Shown piece after piece: positions 7,547 through 14,063 of a stretch of 23,495 bases of DNA (position 1 is its first letter; the number at the start of each line of letters is the position of its first letter). The notes below the pieces were generated by a model. The model was not told the origin of the DNA and made no database searches. It saw only the letters and a list, made by a program, of their open reading frames with translations. A program made the position numbers and the translations under genes. Source of the DNA: a virus; the IMG/VR virus record IMGVR_UViG_3300037521_000457, positions 1 to 23,495 of that record; one strand, written 5' to 3'.

Positions 7547-8524
7547 ATGATAACGATGGAACACCGAATAGTCCTGACGGAGAAATGCAATAGGAAGTGC
7601 CCTCATTGTTTTAATACCGAGCAACGCAAAGCCGCCAAGCATATGGATATCGATAAATTGGAGAGGTTTTACATCGTCAATCAAAACTGGTTGAAAGATG
7701 CTCATTTTAAAATAATGGGAGGTGAGCCCACGGTTCATCCCGAATTTATTCGTCTCGCCGAACTGGGGATATTAATTTTCGGCAAAACGTCTCTTTTTAC
7801 CAACGGGACAAAGTTGGATATCATCCGGCATCCTGATATTCTCGCCGCCCACTGGGATGACAGATTTGATTTTATTATAAACGGTTTTACCTTTGATTTT
7901 GATGAATGGGGCCGGCACTCGAAATATTTTAATAAAGTCCTGTTGCATTTTGTCATTCCGTTTAATAAAAATGAAACTCAAAAACTTATTGAAAAAGTTT
8001 TTCATTGCTCGACCATCCCACAGGCAACAATTATCCTGTCCGGTGACACTCAGGTCGACATTTTTCATGAGGAGACCCTTAATCAATACCGGACAAATTA
8101 TCTATATTTTATGCAGTCGGTTGTCCCACGTTTACAGCAGGCCGAAGTTCCATATACCTATGACCATCAATTTCCGACATGTTTCTGGACGCAGGAGATG
8201 ATTGATGGCCTGAATGAATATGGTATTAGCCCGATACATTTAGACCCGTGGACATCCTGTTGTGACCGCAGTTTGGGTCTCCTGGATACGAATTTCGACC
8301 TTTGGTATTGTAATCAGACCCGCATAAAAATAGGCAATGTCCTGCATAAAGATGGTCAGCCAAAGGATATTCAAGAGGTTATGAAATTAATCCAAATCGC
8401 ACCAAAAATAAAAGAAGGAAGAGTCTCAAATTATCAATGGAAATGCCGCCAATGCCCGTCACTTCCGACTTGCAAAACGGCCTGTTGGTATAAACATGCG
8501 ATACCACTTAATCATACTAAATAA
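7547..8524 (+). CDS. Radical SAM protein with SPASM-like C-terminal cysteines
   Basis: A 325-residue enzyme. C14-x3-C18-x2-C21 (CNRKCPHC) binds the [4Fe-4S] cluster that cleaves S-adenosylmethionine, and GGEP at residues 58-61 is the SAM-binding motif. The C-terminal third carries about seven further cysteines, from CC near residue 241 and a W-Y-C to a final C-x2-C-x5-C-x3-C group. This resembles the SPASM/twitch auxiliary cluster of peptide- and protein-modifying radical SAM enzymes. Phage QueE enzymes are shorter and lack this extension, so 7-deazaguanine synthesis is unlikely. The start abuts the stop of the membrane/coiled-coil gene. The substrate is unknown; no adjacent gene is an obvious precursor peptide. 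Confidence 0.85.
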   Translation: MITMEHRIVLTEKCNRKCPHCFNTEQRKAAKHMDIDKLERFYIVNQNWLKDAHFKIMGGEPTVHPEFIRLAELGILIFGKTSLFTNGTKLDIIRHPDILAAHWDDRFDFIINGFTFDFDEWGRHSKYFNKVLLHFVIPFNKNETQKLIEKVFHCSTIPQATIILSGDTQVDIFHEETLNQYRTNYLYFMQSVVPRLQQAEVPYTYDHQFPTCFWTQEMIDGLNEYGISPIHLDPWTSCCDRSLGLLDTNFDLWYCNQTRIKIGNVLHKDGQPKDIQEVMKLIQIAPKIKEGRVSNYQWKCRQCPSLPTCKTACWYKHAIPLNHTK

Positions 8525-8675
8525 TTTCCCGCTAATTTATGGCATTTATGTTGTGACAGTTATAACAATTGCTGTTATAATATATCGAATAATAGATAAA
8601 ATTAAAAACAAGCCACCCACGGATGCCGATATTTTGGTGGGCCGGCACGATTATCATAGGAGATTTAAGAAATGA
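8496..8675 (+). CDS. Possible small membrane protein, 59 residues
   Basis: An ATG frame overlapping the last 29 bases of the radical SAM gene encodes one strong hydrophobic segment (about residues 4-30), then a basic and acidic tail. The ribosome binding site is poor. The frame fills the gap before the RNA ligase, and the residue pattern is typical of a single-span protein, which favours a real gene. Against it, the promoter at 8553-8581 lies inside the frame. Confidence 0.45.
   Translation: MRYHLIILNNFPLIYGIYVVTVITIAVIIYRIIDKIKNKPPTDADILVGRHDYHRRFKK
8553..8581 (+). promoter_or_regulatory. Strong promoter with built-in palindrome, upstream of RNA ligase
   Basis: GTGACA (8553-8558), 17 bases, then a consensus TATAAT (8576-8581). 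Within it TTATAACA (8560-8567) and TGTTATAA (8573-8580) form a perfect 8-bp inverted repeat covering the spacer and most of the -10 box, as an operator for a dimeric repressor would. It probably drives the RNA ligase at 8694. Confidence 0.75.
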
Positions 8676-8693
8676 ATACAACGGAGGTTATCA

Positions 8694-9815
8694 ATGGCTG
8701 AACTCAAGGTTGAGATTTTTAAAATTGATGAGGTAAAAGAGCACCCAAATGCTGACCGAATGGAACTCGCATATATCGGTGCATGGCAGTCCTGTGTGCC
8801 TATCGGTAAGTTTAAAGCAGGCGATCGGGCCGTGTATATTCCGGTTGACTCTATTTTGCCTCATGACGTTGAAAATATTTTATTTCCGCCCGGATCTAAA
8901 ATCACGCTCAAAAAGAGCAGAGTCCGGAGCATCAAACTTCGTGGGGCAATGTCGCAGGGGATGCTCGAAATGCCAGAAACTTTGGGATTGCCGCCCAATA
9001 TCAAAGTCGGAACGGACGTTGCTGAAAAGCTTGATATAAAGAAATACATGCCGCCTGCAAAATCCGTGCCGGGTATCATGAAAGCCAAAAAGAAACGGCA
9101 TAAAAATCCTGATTTTAAAGTGTACACTGATATTGGCCATTTCAAATATTACCATCGGTGCCTTGATGGGATGGAAGTATTTGCAACCGAGAAAGTCCAC
9201 GGCACAAATTTTCGGTGCGGGTATGTAAAATATAACGCCTATAATTGGTGGAGACGCCTTCTGGCACCTTTGTTTCGGCCATTTGGCATGATGAAATATG
9301 ACTTTGCTTATGGGTCACATCGGGTTGAATTGACCCGCAGGAGCAAACGGACAACCGGCTTTTATAAGGAAAATATTTATTACATGATGGCCGAGCAGTA
9401 TAAATTGAAGGAAATCCTCTGCCCCGGAGAGGTTGTTTACGCCGAGATTTATGGCCACGGGATTCAAAAAGGATATGCATATGGCTGCAAAGAGGGTGAA
9501 TGGAAAATGGTCATTGTCGATGTAATGATTAACGGCAAATATCTCGATGGCATCGCCGCCAAAGTATTCTGTCGAATCCGTGACCTGCCATTTGCACCGG
9601 TTGTTTATATCGGAGAGTTTACCAAATATGACGAAATGAACGCCATCGCAAACCCACCCGGTGATAAATCGGTGCTATATCCGGACCTTGAAAAACCGAT
9701 TGAAGGTATCGTTATCAAGCCCGGCAAAGAGCAAAAAGGGTATATGGGTCGGATGGTTTTTAAATGGATAAACGATAAATATTGGTTGGACAAAAGTAAC
9801 TCTGACTTTCATTAA
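8694..9815 (+). CDS. RNA ligase, DRB0094 type
   Basis: A 373-residue ATP-dependent RNA ligase that seals 3'-OH and 5'-phosphate RNA ends through an enzyme-AMP step. The nucleotidyltransferase motif I is EKVHGTN with the adenylated lysine at K167. Motif IV (PIEGIVIKPG) and motif V (RMVFKWINDKYW) follow in order. About 110 residues at the N terminus (from MAELKVEIFKIDEV) form the OB-like domain typical of the Deinococcus DRB0094/Rnl5 group. The ribosome binding site is GGAGG/GGAGGTT. All catalytic residues seen are intact. With the RlaP-like protein and the CCA-adding enzyme it suggests an RNA repair set. A promoter with an operator-like palindrome lies upstream. Confidence 0.88.
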   Translation: MAELKVEIFKIDEVKEHPNADRMELAYIGAWQSCVPIGKFKAGDRAVYIPVDSILPHDVENILFPPGSKITLKKSRVRSIKLRGAMSQGMLEMPETLGLPPNIKVGTDVAEKLDIKKYMPPAKSVPGIMKAKKKRHKNPDFKVYTDIGHFKYYHRCLDGMEVFATEKVHGTNFRCGYVKYNAYNWWRRLLAPLFRPFGMMKYDFAYGSHRVELTRRSKRTTGFYKENIYYMMAEQYKLKEILCPGEVVYAEIYGHGIQKGYAYGCKEGEWKMVIVDVMINGKYLDGIAAKVFCRIRDLPFAPVVYIGEFTKYDEMNAIANPPGDKSVLYPDLEKPIEGIVIKPGKEQKGYMGRMVFKWINDKYWLDKSNSDFH

Positions 9816-9819
9816 AAAG

Positions 9820-9848
9820 TTGACTTATTTTAAAAATGAATATATGAT
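9820..9848 (+). promoter_or_regulatory. Sigma70-like promoter
   Basis: TTGACT (9820-9825), 17 bases, then TATGAT (9843-9848). It begins just after the RNA ligase stop and serves the gene at 9880. The same -10 box recurs before DNA ligase at 21604. Confidence 0.8.
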
Positions 9849-9852
9849 TTAG

Positions 9853-9874
9853 GTTAACCATTAAAAAGGAGAAT
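9853..9874 (+). repeat. Translation leader, copy 1
   Basis: A 22-base stretch from GTTAACC through AAAAAGGAGAAT, repeated exactly at 10285-10306. It contains the palindrome GTTAAC and an ideal ribosome binding site five bases before the ATG at 9880. Confidence 0.85.
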
Positions 9875-9879
9875 TAAAA

Positions 9880-10107
9880 ATGGATGCAAAGAAATTTGAA
9901 GTGCCGGAAGGTTATGAATCATTATTGCTCGAAATGACAAAACGTGAACTGGCTTATCTCAAGGATAAAAAGTCAGGAGCCGGGGTTCATTTTAAAGAGG
10001 ATAATATGATTCATCAGCTCAAAACTTTTATCGCCGCAAATTCGGACGGGGAAGAGGAAGTCGCCACGGTCTCCGCACCGGTCTGGAGCAAGGAAACCTA
10101 TAATTAA
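9880..10107 (+). CDS. Unknown protein, 75 residues
   Basis: A charged protein with a helix-forming N-terminal half (GYESLLLEMTKRELAYLKDK) and an acidic Gly/Glu stretch before the C terminus. No family recognised and no cysteines. It has its own strong promoter and an ideal ribosome binding site, shares its leader with the exported protein at 10311, and is followed by stable RNA hairpins. It is therefore probably made in quantity as a single-gene message. Confidence 0.75.
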   Translation: MDAKKFEVPEGYESLLLEMTKRELAYLKDKKSGAGVHFKEDNMIHQLKTFIAANSDGEEEVATVSAPVWSKETYN

Positions 10108-10139
10108 GCCTATGGAACTTCCGAATTCAAAAGTGGAGT

Positions 10140-10193
10140 GTTGCCTGTTTGTTGCCCGATGCCCAAACAGGCATCACCCCAATAATAGGCAAC
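10140..10193 (+). promoter_or_regulatory. Overlapping RNA hairpins (possible attenuator or switch)
   Basis: Three inverted repeats compete. TGCCTGTTTG (10142-10151) pairs exactly with CAAACAGGCA (10164-10173). GATGCC (10158-10163) pairs with GGCATC (10170-10175). GTTGCCT (10140-10146) pairs with AGGCAAC (10187-10193). The stems share bases, so they cannot all form at once. No clean U-run follows, so a simple intrinsic terminator is not obvious. It lies in the 203-base gap between two strongly expressed genes. Confidence 0.6.
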
Positions 10194-10221
10194 AGTTTAT
10201 TGGAAATTTTAACATAATATT

Positions 10222-10250
10222 GTGTCAAATTTGAAGAAGGGAGGTATAAT
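10222..10250 (+). promoter_or_regulatory. Promoter for exported protein gene
   Basis: GTGTCA (10222-10227), 17 bases, then a consensus TATAAT (10245-10250). It lies 61 bases before the ATG at 10311 and downstream of the hairpin cluster. Confidence 0.65.
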
Positions 10251-10284
10251 GGTTTAAATCTGATTGAAAATTTTAATTTGAAAC

Positions 10285-10306
10285 GTTAACCATTAAAAAG
10301 GAGAAT
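10285..10306 (+). repeat. Translation leader, copy 2
   Basis: Exact 22-base copy of the leader at 9853-9874, placed four bases before the ATG at 10311. Confidence 0.85.
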
Positions 10307-10310
10307 CAAA

Positions 10311-11282
10311 ATGAAGTATTTCAAAATGTTATTCGTCATGCTTGTATTGACAATTTTTATCGCCGCTCCGATGTCCGCACTGGCCAAGGGATGTCCTCCG
10401 GGACAGGAAAAGAAAGACTGGAAGTGTGTGGATATTGAAAAGCCCGATGGGAGCAATACCAACACCAATACCAATACCAACTCCAATTCCAACAAAAATT
10501 CCAATTTCAACACGGCCATTGGTGGAGCAGGTGGGGACGCCACGGTAAAAAATTCCGGCAACTCGACCAATTTGAATGTCAACACCTCCAAAGGTGGGAA
10601 TGCCAAACAGGGTCAGGTGCAGGGACAAAAATCAGTCAATGTAAATAACATCAATATTGAAGGGGATACCACCAACGTTGAGGCCGACAAACGGGAGCAC
10701 ATTCAGGGACCCGGATTGCTAAATTCTGGAGCAAAGACAGTCGATGCCAAAGCCTCCAATATCCGAGCCAAAGGGGACTTGTTCAGCCGCATATCGAGTA
10801 TAACTTATGCTATGGCCAAAAAAGCCTCTAAAAACGCATCTGATATGGATGTCGAACCGGCCTTGTTATGGGAAAACGACTTCCGCACGGACGTGATTAC
10901 AATCGGTGCCGAAGGAGATTTTGCCGGTTTTATCTATATTTTTTCCGATGGAAATGATTCCTATCTGGCCGCAATGGATGCCGAAGCCGCCGAAGAAGCA
11001 ATGGAAGCCGGTTTCACACATATCCAACGACTGGGTGCTGTAGAAACTTCCAAGCACCTCAACGGCACCGCATGGAATATCGGAATATCCGGTGGAGCAT
11101 CCATCATGAGCAATGGAGAAGATTTTGCAATCGCACCGCAAGGTGGGTTAGGATATGGCAAAGCCAAGTCTTCAAACCAGTATCGGCCTGATGCCGTATA
11201 TGAAGTGTATTTTGACAAAAGCAAGATTACTGCCGAAGTCGAAACTTCAAAATCAGACCGCTATATGTACACCGCAAGGTAG
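10311..11282 (+). CDS. Exported Asn/Gly-rich protein, 323 residues
   Basis: A clear signal peptide: Lys-containing start, hydrophobic core at about residues 6-20, and an A-L-A cleavage site at 23-25. The mature start has two cysteines (C28, C39). Next comes a low-complexity stretch of alternating Asn with Thr or Ser (about 49-67), then Gly/Asn repeats to about 120. The rest (about 155-323) is a mixed folded region ending in strands such as AVYEVYFDKSK. No family recognised. A secreted, non-structural phage protein expressed from its own promoter could act in the periplasm or at the cell surface, for example in exclusion of other phages, but this is inference. The Asn-coding repeats look recently expanded, alternating AAC and AAT. 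Confidence 0.85.
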   Translation: MKYFKMLFVMLVLTIFIAAPMSALAKGCPPGQEKKDWKCVDIEKPDGSNTNTNTNTNSNSNKNSNFNTAIGGAGGDATVKNSGNSTNLNVNTSKGGNAKQGQVQGQKSVNVNNINIEGDTTNVEADKREHIQGPGLLNSGAKTVDAKASNIRAKGDLFSRISSITYAMAKKASKNASDMDVEPALLWENDFRTDVITIGAEGDFAGFIYIFSDGNDSYLAAMDAEAAEEAMEAGFTHIQRLGAVETSKHLNGTAWNIGISGGASIMSNGEDFAIAPQGGLGYGKAKSSNQYRPDAVYEVYFDKSKITAEVETSKSDRYMYTAR

Positions 11283-11322
11283 ACCCTGCCATACCGCACT
11301 CCTGCCAAGTGCATATGGCCAC

Positions 11323-11376
11323 ACGTGCCGCCCTGCCGCCTCCTATTAAACAAAGAGCAGTGCGGCACGTTTTTTT
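11323..11376 (+). terminator. Intrinsic terminator with a competing upstream arm
   Basis: ACGTGCCGC (11323-11331) pairs perfectly with GCGGCACGT (11362-11370), followed by seven T residues (11370-11376). The 30-base loop is long. CCGCACT at 11294-11300 is the exact complement of AGTGCGG at 11359-11365 and could compete, so this may be a regulated terminator. It lies between the exported protein gene and the gene at 11393. Confidence 0.7.
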
Positions 11377-11392
11377 CAAAGGAGAGATAAAC

Positions 11393-11713
11393 ATGAATTT
11401 CAAAGTAAAAAATAAAACGCCTAAAACCCAAATAATATCAAAAACCGCCGATGTTCTTAAGGAAATTCTTGGCGGAGTTGTATTAGAACACGTCATAACA
11501 GATATCGCCGAGCAGGTCTATAAGGCCATCAAAAAAGATATCAAACCCTCTCCCGACCTTATCAACTATCACGAAGTTGTAAAATTAATCAAAGACATGA
11601 AATTTCCAGATGACCAAACCAAGGGTCCGGAGCAGGCCGACCATAATTATTTATTGGACAAAGTCCACAAACGTTTAAAAGAGAAAAAGGCTTTGTCAAA
11701 AAAAGAGGAGTGA
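11393..11713 (+). CDS. Unknown basic helical protein, 106 residues
   Basis: No family recognised. Lys-rich ends surround a helical core (TADVLKEILGGVVLEHVITDIAEQVYKAIKKD) and a second helix near the C terminus. AAAGGAGAG at 11378-11386 supports the ATG at 11393; an in-frame upstream ATG at 11309 falls within the terminator hairpins. The gene lies directly behind the terminator, so its expression depends on read-through or anti-termination. The highly basic composition would suit nucleic-acid binding. Confidence 0.7.
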   Translation: MNFKVKNKTPKTQIISKTADVLKEILGGVVLEHVITDIAEQVYKAIKKDIKPSPDLINYHEVVKLIKDMKFPDDQTKGPEQADHNYLLDKVHKRLKEKKALSKKEE

Positions 11714-11720
11714 TGGTATA

Positions 11721-11942
11721 ATGGAATCAAAAGAAATTAATATTCATAAATTTTCAAAAATGGATATCTATGAAATAATTAAAAATCATCTCATAGATAT
11801 ACATGGATCTAATTTTCAAAGCGGGACAGTTGAAGTCGAATGGGGTGCATTTTTGCCAGAATATTTCGGACATAATAAGGCGGTGAATCCATCGATTATT
11901 GATGACACCATTTTAACATTTACAATCACGGAGGAGAAATAA
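11721..11942 (+). CDS. Unknown protein, 73 residues
   Basis: No family recognised. An N-terminal helix (MDIYEIIKNHLIDIHG) is followed by strand-rich sequence ending in ILTFTITEEK, so a small alpha/beta fold is likely. GAGGAG at 11705-11710 serves the ATG. A promoter-like pair (TTGTCA 11693-11698, 18 bases, TATAAT 11717-11722) overlaps the start codon and would fire inside the gene toward the clamp loader. It ends two bases before that gene. Confidence 0.7.
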   Translation: MESKEINIHKFSKMDIYEIIKNHLIDIHGSNFQSGTVEVEWGAFLPEYFGHNKAVNPSIIDDTILTFTITEEK

Positions 11943-11944
11943 TA

Positions 11945-12904
11945 ATGGGCTTAGTTCAAAAACAATATGACGATTTTATATGGGAATTGAAATATCGTCC
12001 GCCGACACTTGACCAAATTATACTGCCTGACTCACTTCTCAAGTTGTTTAGTAAAGTCAAGTCGATTGGTAAATTGCCAAATATGCTCTTTACCGGACCG
12101 GCAGGAACTGGCAAAACGACCACTGCGTTTGTTTTGGCTGATGAAATGGATTTGTCGGCGATGTATATGAACATGAGCCTTGATACAAAAATCGATGATA
12201 TCCGGTCAAAGCTAATGAGTTTCGCCACATCAATCTCCATCCACGGTAAACAAAAGGTATTCATCGGGGATGAGTTTGACCGGTTGAGCCCACAGGCAAT
12301 GGATTCCCTAAAAGGTGCCATCGAGAAAACGTCTAAAAATTGCAAATTTATTTTTACCTCAAACCATAAAGGTAAAATAATTGAGCCGATTATCTCCCGT
12401 TTGCAGGAGATCGACTTCATATTTAAAAAGGATGATGCCGCCATCATGAAGAAAAAGATGTGGAAGGTGGCTTGTCAAATCTGCCAAAAGGAAGAGGTTG
12501 AATTTGATAAAAGGGCAGTGGCCGAAATCGTTAAACAATTATTTCCCGATATGCGTAAAATCTTAAATCACCTGCAAATGTTATCCCTGCGGGGAGAGAT
12601 TACGGTTGCCGCAGTCGAAGCCGCCATCGCCACGGACGTTGAAACCTTTTTCAAAATGTTACGAGACCAAGACTGGACTGGCATCCGGCAATATATTGTC
12701 GACCTGCCGATTGCACATAATGACTTTTATTCGGTCATATTTTCACATATTGAAAGATATGTGCTTGCAAGCTCCGTGCCGGATATGATTATTGCAGTCG
12801 CAAAATACCAATATGAAGCCGCCTATGCGGTAGATAAACAAATCCCTCTGGCCGCACTTGCAATTGAAATGATGGGTCAATGTGAATTCAAAAAGGATTT
12901 TTAA
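11945..12904 (+). CDS. gp44: Clamp-loader ATPase subunit (T4 gp44-like)
   Basis: A 319-residue AAA+ ATPase, the same length as T4 gp44. The Walker A motif is GPAGTGKT at residues 51-58. Walker B is VFIGDEFD at 105-112, sensor 1 is FTSN at 137-140, and SRLQEIDF at 151-158 replaces the usual SRC arginine-finger motif, keeping the Arg. In T4 four gp44 subunits and one gp62 load the gp45 clamp using ATP. GGAGGAG about ten bases upstream is a strong ribosome binding site. The stop overlaps the next start (TAATG). The partner subunit lies 1.8 kb downstream, with seven small genes between; in T4 it is adjacent. Confidence 0.9.
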   Translation: MGLVQKQYDDFIWELKYRPPTLDQIILPDSLLKLFSKVKSIGKLPNMLFTGPAGTGKTTTAFVLADEMDLSAMYMNMSLDTKIDDIRSKLMSFATSISIHGKQKVFIGDEFDRLSPQAMDSLKGAIEKTSKNCKFIFTSNHKGKIIEPIISRLQEIDFIFKKDDAAIMKKKMWKVACQICQKEEVEFDKRAVAEIVKQLFPDMRKILNHLQMLSLRGEITVAAVEAAIATDVETFFKMLRDQDWTGIRQYIVDLPIAHNDFYSVIFSHIERYVLASSVPDMIIAVAKYQYEAAYAVDKQIPLAALAIEMMGQCEFKKDF

Positions 12905-13131
12905 TGGATGCAACTCGGGTCTCACAAAGAATTGATAAATATTGGAAAGAGAAGGTCGAAAAGGTTGTCGCAATTTCTAAAAAATATAAATTCGAAGAGC
13001 AGAACGTTGAATTTTGGGTGCGCCAACCGGCAGGAGTCATTTCATTAATCGTTGAAATTGAATCAAATTGCGAAGGATATATTAAAATGTTTGATGCTTT
13101 ACAAATAGGTGAGGAAAAATGGTTAAATTAG
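12904..13131 (+). CDS. Unknown small protein, 75 residues
   Basis: Charged, Lys/Glu-rich, with an N-terminal helix (ISKKYKFEE region included) and a few strands. No family recognised. The start overlaps the clamp-loader stop (TAATG) and the stop overlaps the next start, so it is translated as part of a coupled run. The T4 gp62 subunit is expected at this position, but this protein is too short and does not match it. Confidence 0.7.
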   Translation: MDATRVSQRIDKYWKEKVEKVVAISKKYKFEEQNVEFWVRQPAGVISLIVEIESNCEGYIKMFDALQIGEEKWLN

Positions 13132-13331
13132 TAATTAAAATCAAAGGGGTCAAGGAGCCGGTTATCGAAAATGTCGTCAATTCAAGACGGAATGAAATGG
13201 AACTGGCACGGAACGTTGCTACAATAATATGCAGTCAAGGGATTTATGTAAAAGACGAAGGTGACCAATATAAAAATGGGACATATTACCCGCCGCACCG
13301 AATTGAGGTGATTAAAATCCATGAGCAATAA
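13119..13331 (+). CDS. Unknown small protein, 70 residues
   Basis: Begins with alternating hydrophobic and basic residues (MVKLVIKIKGVKEPVIENVV), then a helix (NEMELARNVATIICSQ) and a closing strand. This beta-alpha-beta layout suggests a compact fold. GTGAGGAA upstream is the ribosome binding site. Overlaps both neighbours by 11-13 bases. No function known. Confidence 0.68.
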   Translation: MVKLVIKIKGVKEPVIENVVNSRRNEMELARNVATIICSQGIYVKDEGDQYKNGTYYPPHRIEVIKIHEQ

Positions 13332-13503
13332 ACAATTTCAAATAACCGCCTTGGGTCCGGACGGCGAAGTGGTCTTGGATGAGACCACTAAATCAAGTGC
13401 TCCAATATCGGAAATCCTTATGTATGTCGGCCAGTGCGCCAAGAATTTATGGTTTGGTCGAATTACTGATATCGCAATAAGTGAGGTCAGGGATGGAAAT
13501 TAA
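13321..13503 (+). CDS. Unknown small protein, 60 residues
   Basis: Starts within the end of the previous gene and ends over the next start. A strand pair (FQITALGPDGEVVLDET) is followed by a helix (ISEILMYVGQCAKNLW), and the composition is clearly protein-like. No family recognised. Translation probably depends on coupling because no strong ribosome binding site is visible. Confidence 0.62.
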   Translation: MSNKQFQITALGPDGEVVLDETTKSSAPISEILMYVGQCAKNLWFGRITDIAISEVRDGN

Positions 13504-13681
13504 AACCCCGCATAAAATGGAGATTACATTCTCGCCTCAACTGGTTAAAAAACTGGTCGAAGAGCAAAGATTTGAAAAAGTAATCAAACCCACTGGGGTA
13601 AGGTATCACTTTTTAAATCGCCTGCTCGAAGCCATTGATAAAGGCTACAAATCAATTACGTTAAATTACAAAGGAGATTAA
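13493..13681 (+). CDS. Unknown small protein, 62 residues
   Basis: The ATG at 13493 is preferred over an in-frame GTG at 13481, because GAGG at 13482-13485 is correctly spaced for the ATG. A basic protein with a helix (SPQLVKKLVEEQRFEKVI) and a C-terminal strand. No family recognised. Overlaps the preceding stop by 11 bases. Confidence 0.65.
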   Translation: MEIKTPHKMEITFSPQLVKKLVEEQRFEKVIKPTGVRYHFLNRLLEAIDKGYKSITLNYKGD

Positions 13682-13683
13682 AA

Positions 13684-14052
13684 ATGCAAAACATGGAACC
13701 AAAAACGCCCAGTCCGGAGATAACCTGTTTTTATCTAATGAACGGCCAGATTATTTTTGCCGAATTGGTATGTCCGCTCGAACAAGGTCATGGATATATG
13801 ATTCAACACGCCACGATGGTTATGATAGGTCAGGCCAAACAACTGGCAATGTCCACGGCATATCCTTTTACCAATATCGATGATACCATCGAACTCAACG
13901 CCGACCACGTTACCGGCTGTTCCAGTTTAGATTGGAATACCCAACTGGTCACCGAATATGGTAATTTCTGGACACAGCTCCGAGCAAAGGCCGCAGGAAT
14001 TATTATACCTGGCGATGCAAAAAAACCCGGTCCACCATTAAAAGTCGTTTAA
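13684..14052 (+). CDS. Unknown phage protein, 122 residues
   Basis: AAGGAG precedes the ATG, and it follows the previous stop by two bases. The first half is strand-rich (ITCFYLMNGQIIFAELV, then GYMIQHATMVMI), the pattern of a small beta-barrel such as Sm-like or SH3-like folds, although I cannot show this. The segment AYPFTNIDDTIELNADHV and the helix WTQLRAKAAGIIIP look conserved-family-like. No named family recognised. A role in RNA or DNA handling is only a guess from its place between replication genes. Confidence 0.72.
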   Translation: MQNMEPKTPSPEITCFYLMNGQIIFAELVCPLEQGHGYMIQHATMVMIGQAKQLAMSTAYPFTNIDDTIELNADHVTGCSSLDWNTQLVTEYGNFWTQLRAKAAGIIIPGDAKKPGPPLKVV

Positions 14053-14063
14053 GGAGGTTAAAT

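Noticed and set aside
7547-8524. QueE (7-deazaguanine synthesis) identity for the radical SAM gene, linking it to the queuosine tRNAs
   Set aside because: The protein is longer and has SPASM-like C-terminal cysteines, and no QueC, QueD or FolE gene is visible.
10443-10520. DNA repeat array or CRISPR-like structure
   Set aside because: The repetition is the coding sequence of an Asn-Thr/Ser tract; there are no spacers.
10286-10628. - strand frames opposite the Asn-rich tract
   Set aside because: They are low-complexity antisense of the repeat (Gly/Val or Leu/Val runs) without start signals.
12904-13131. gp62 directly after gp44 as in T4
   Set aside because: The protein is only 75 residues and lacks gp62 segments; the match is at 14700.
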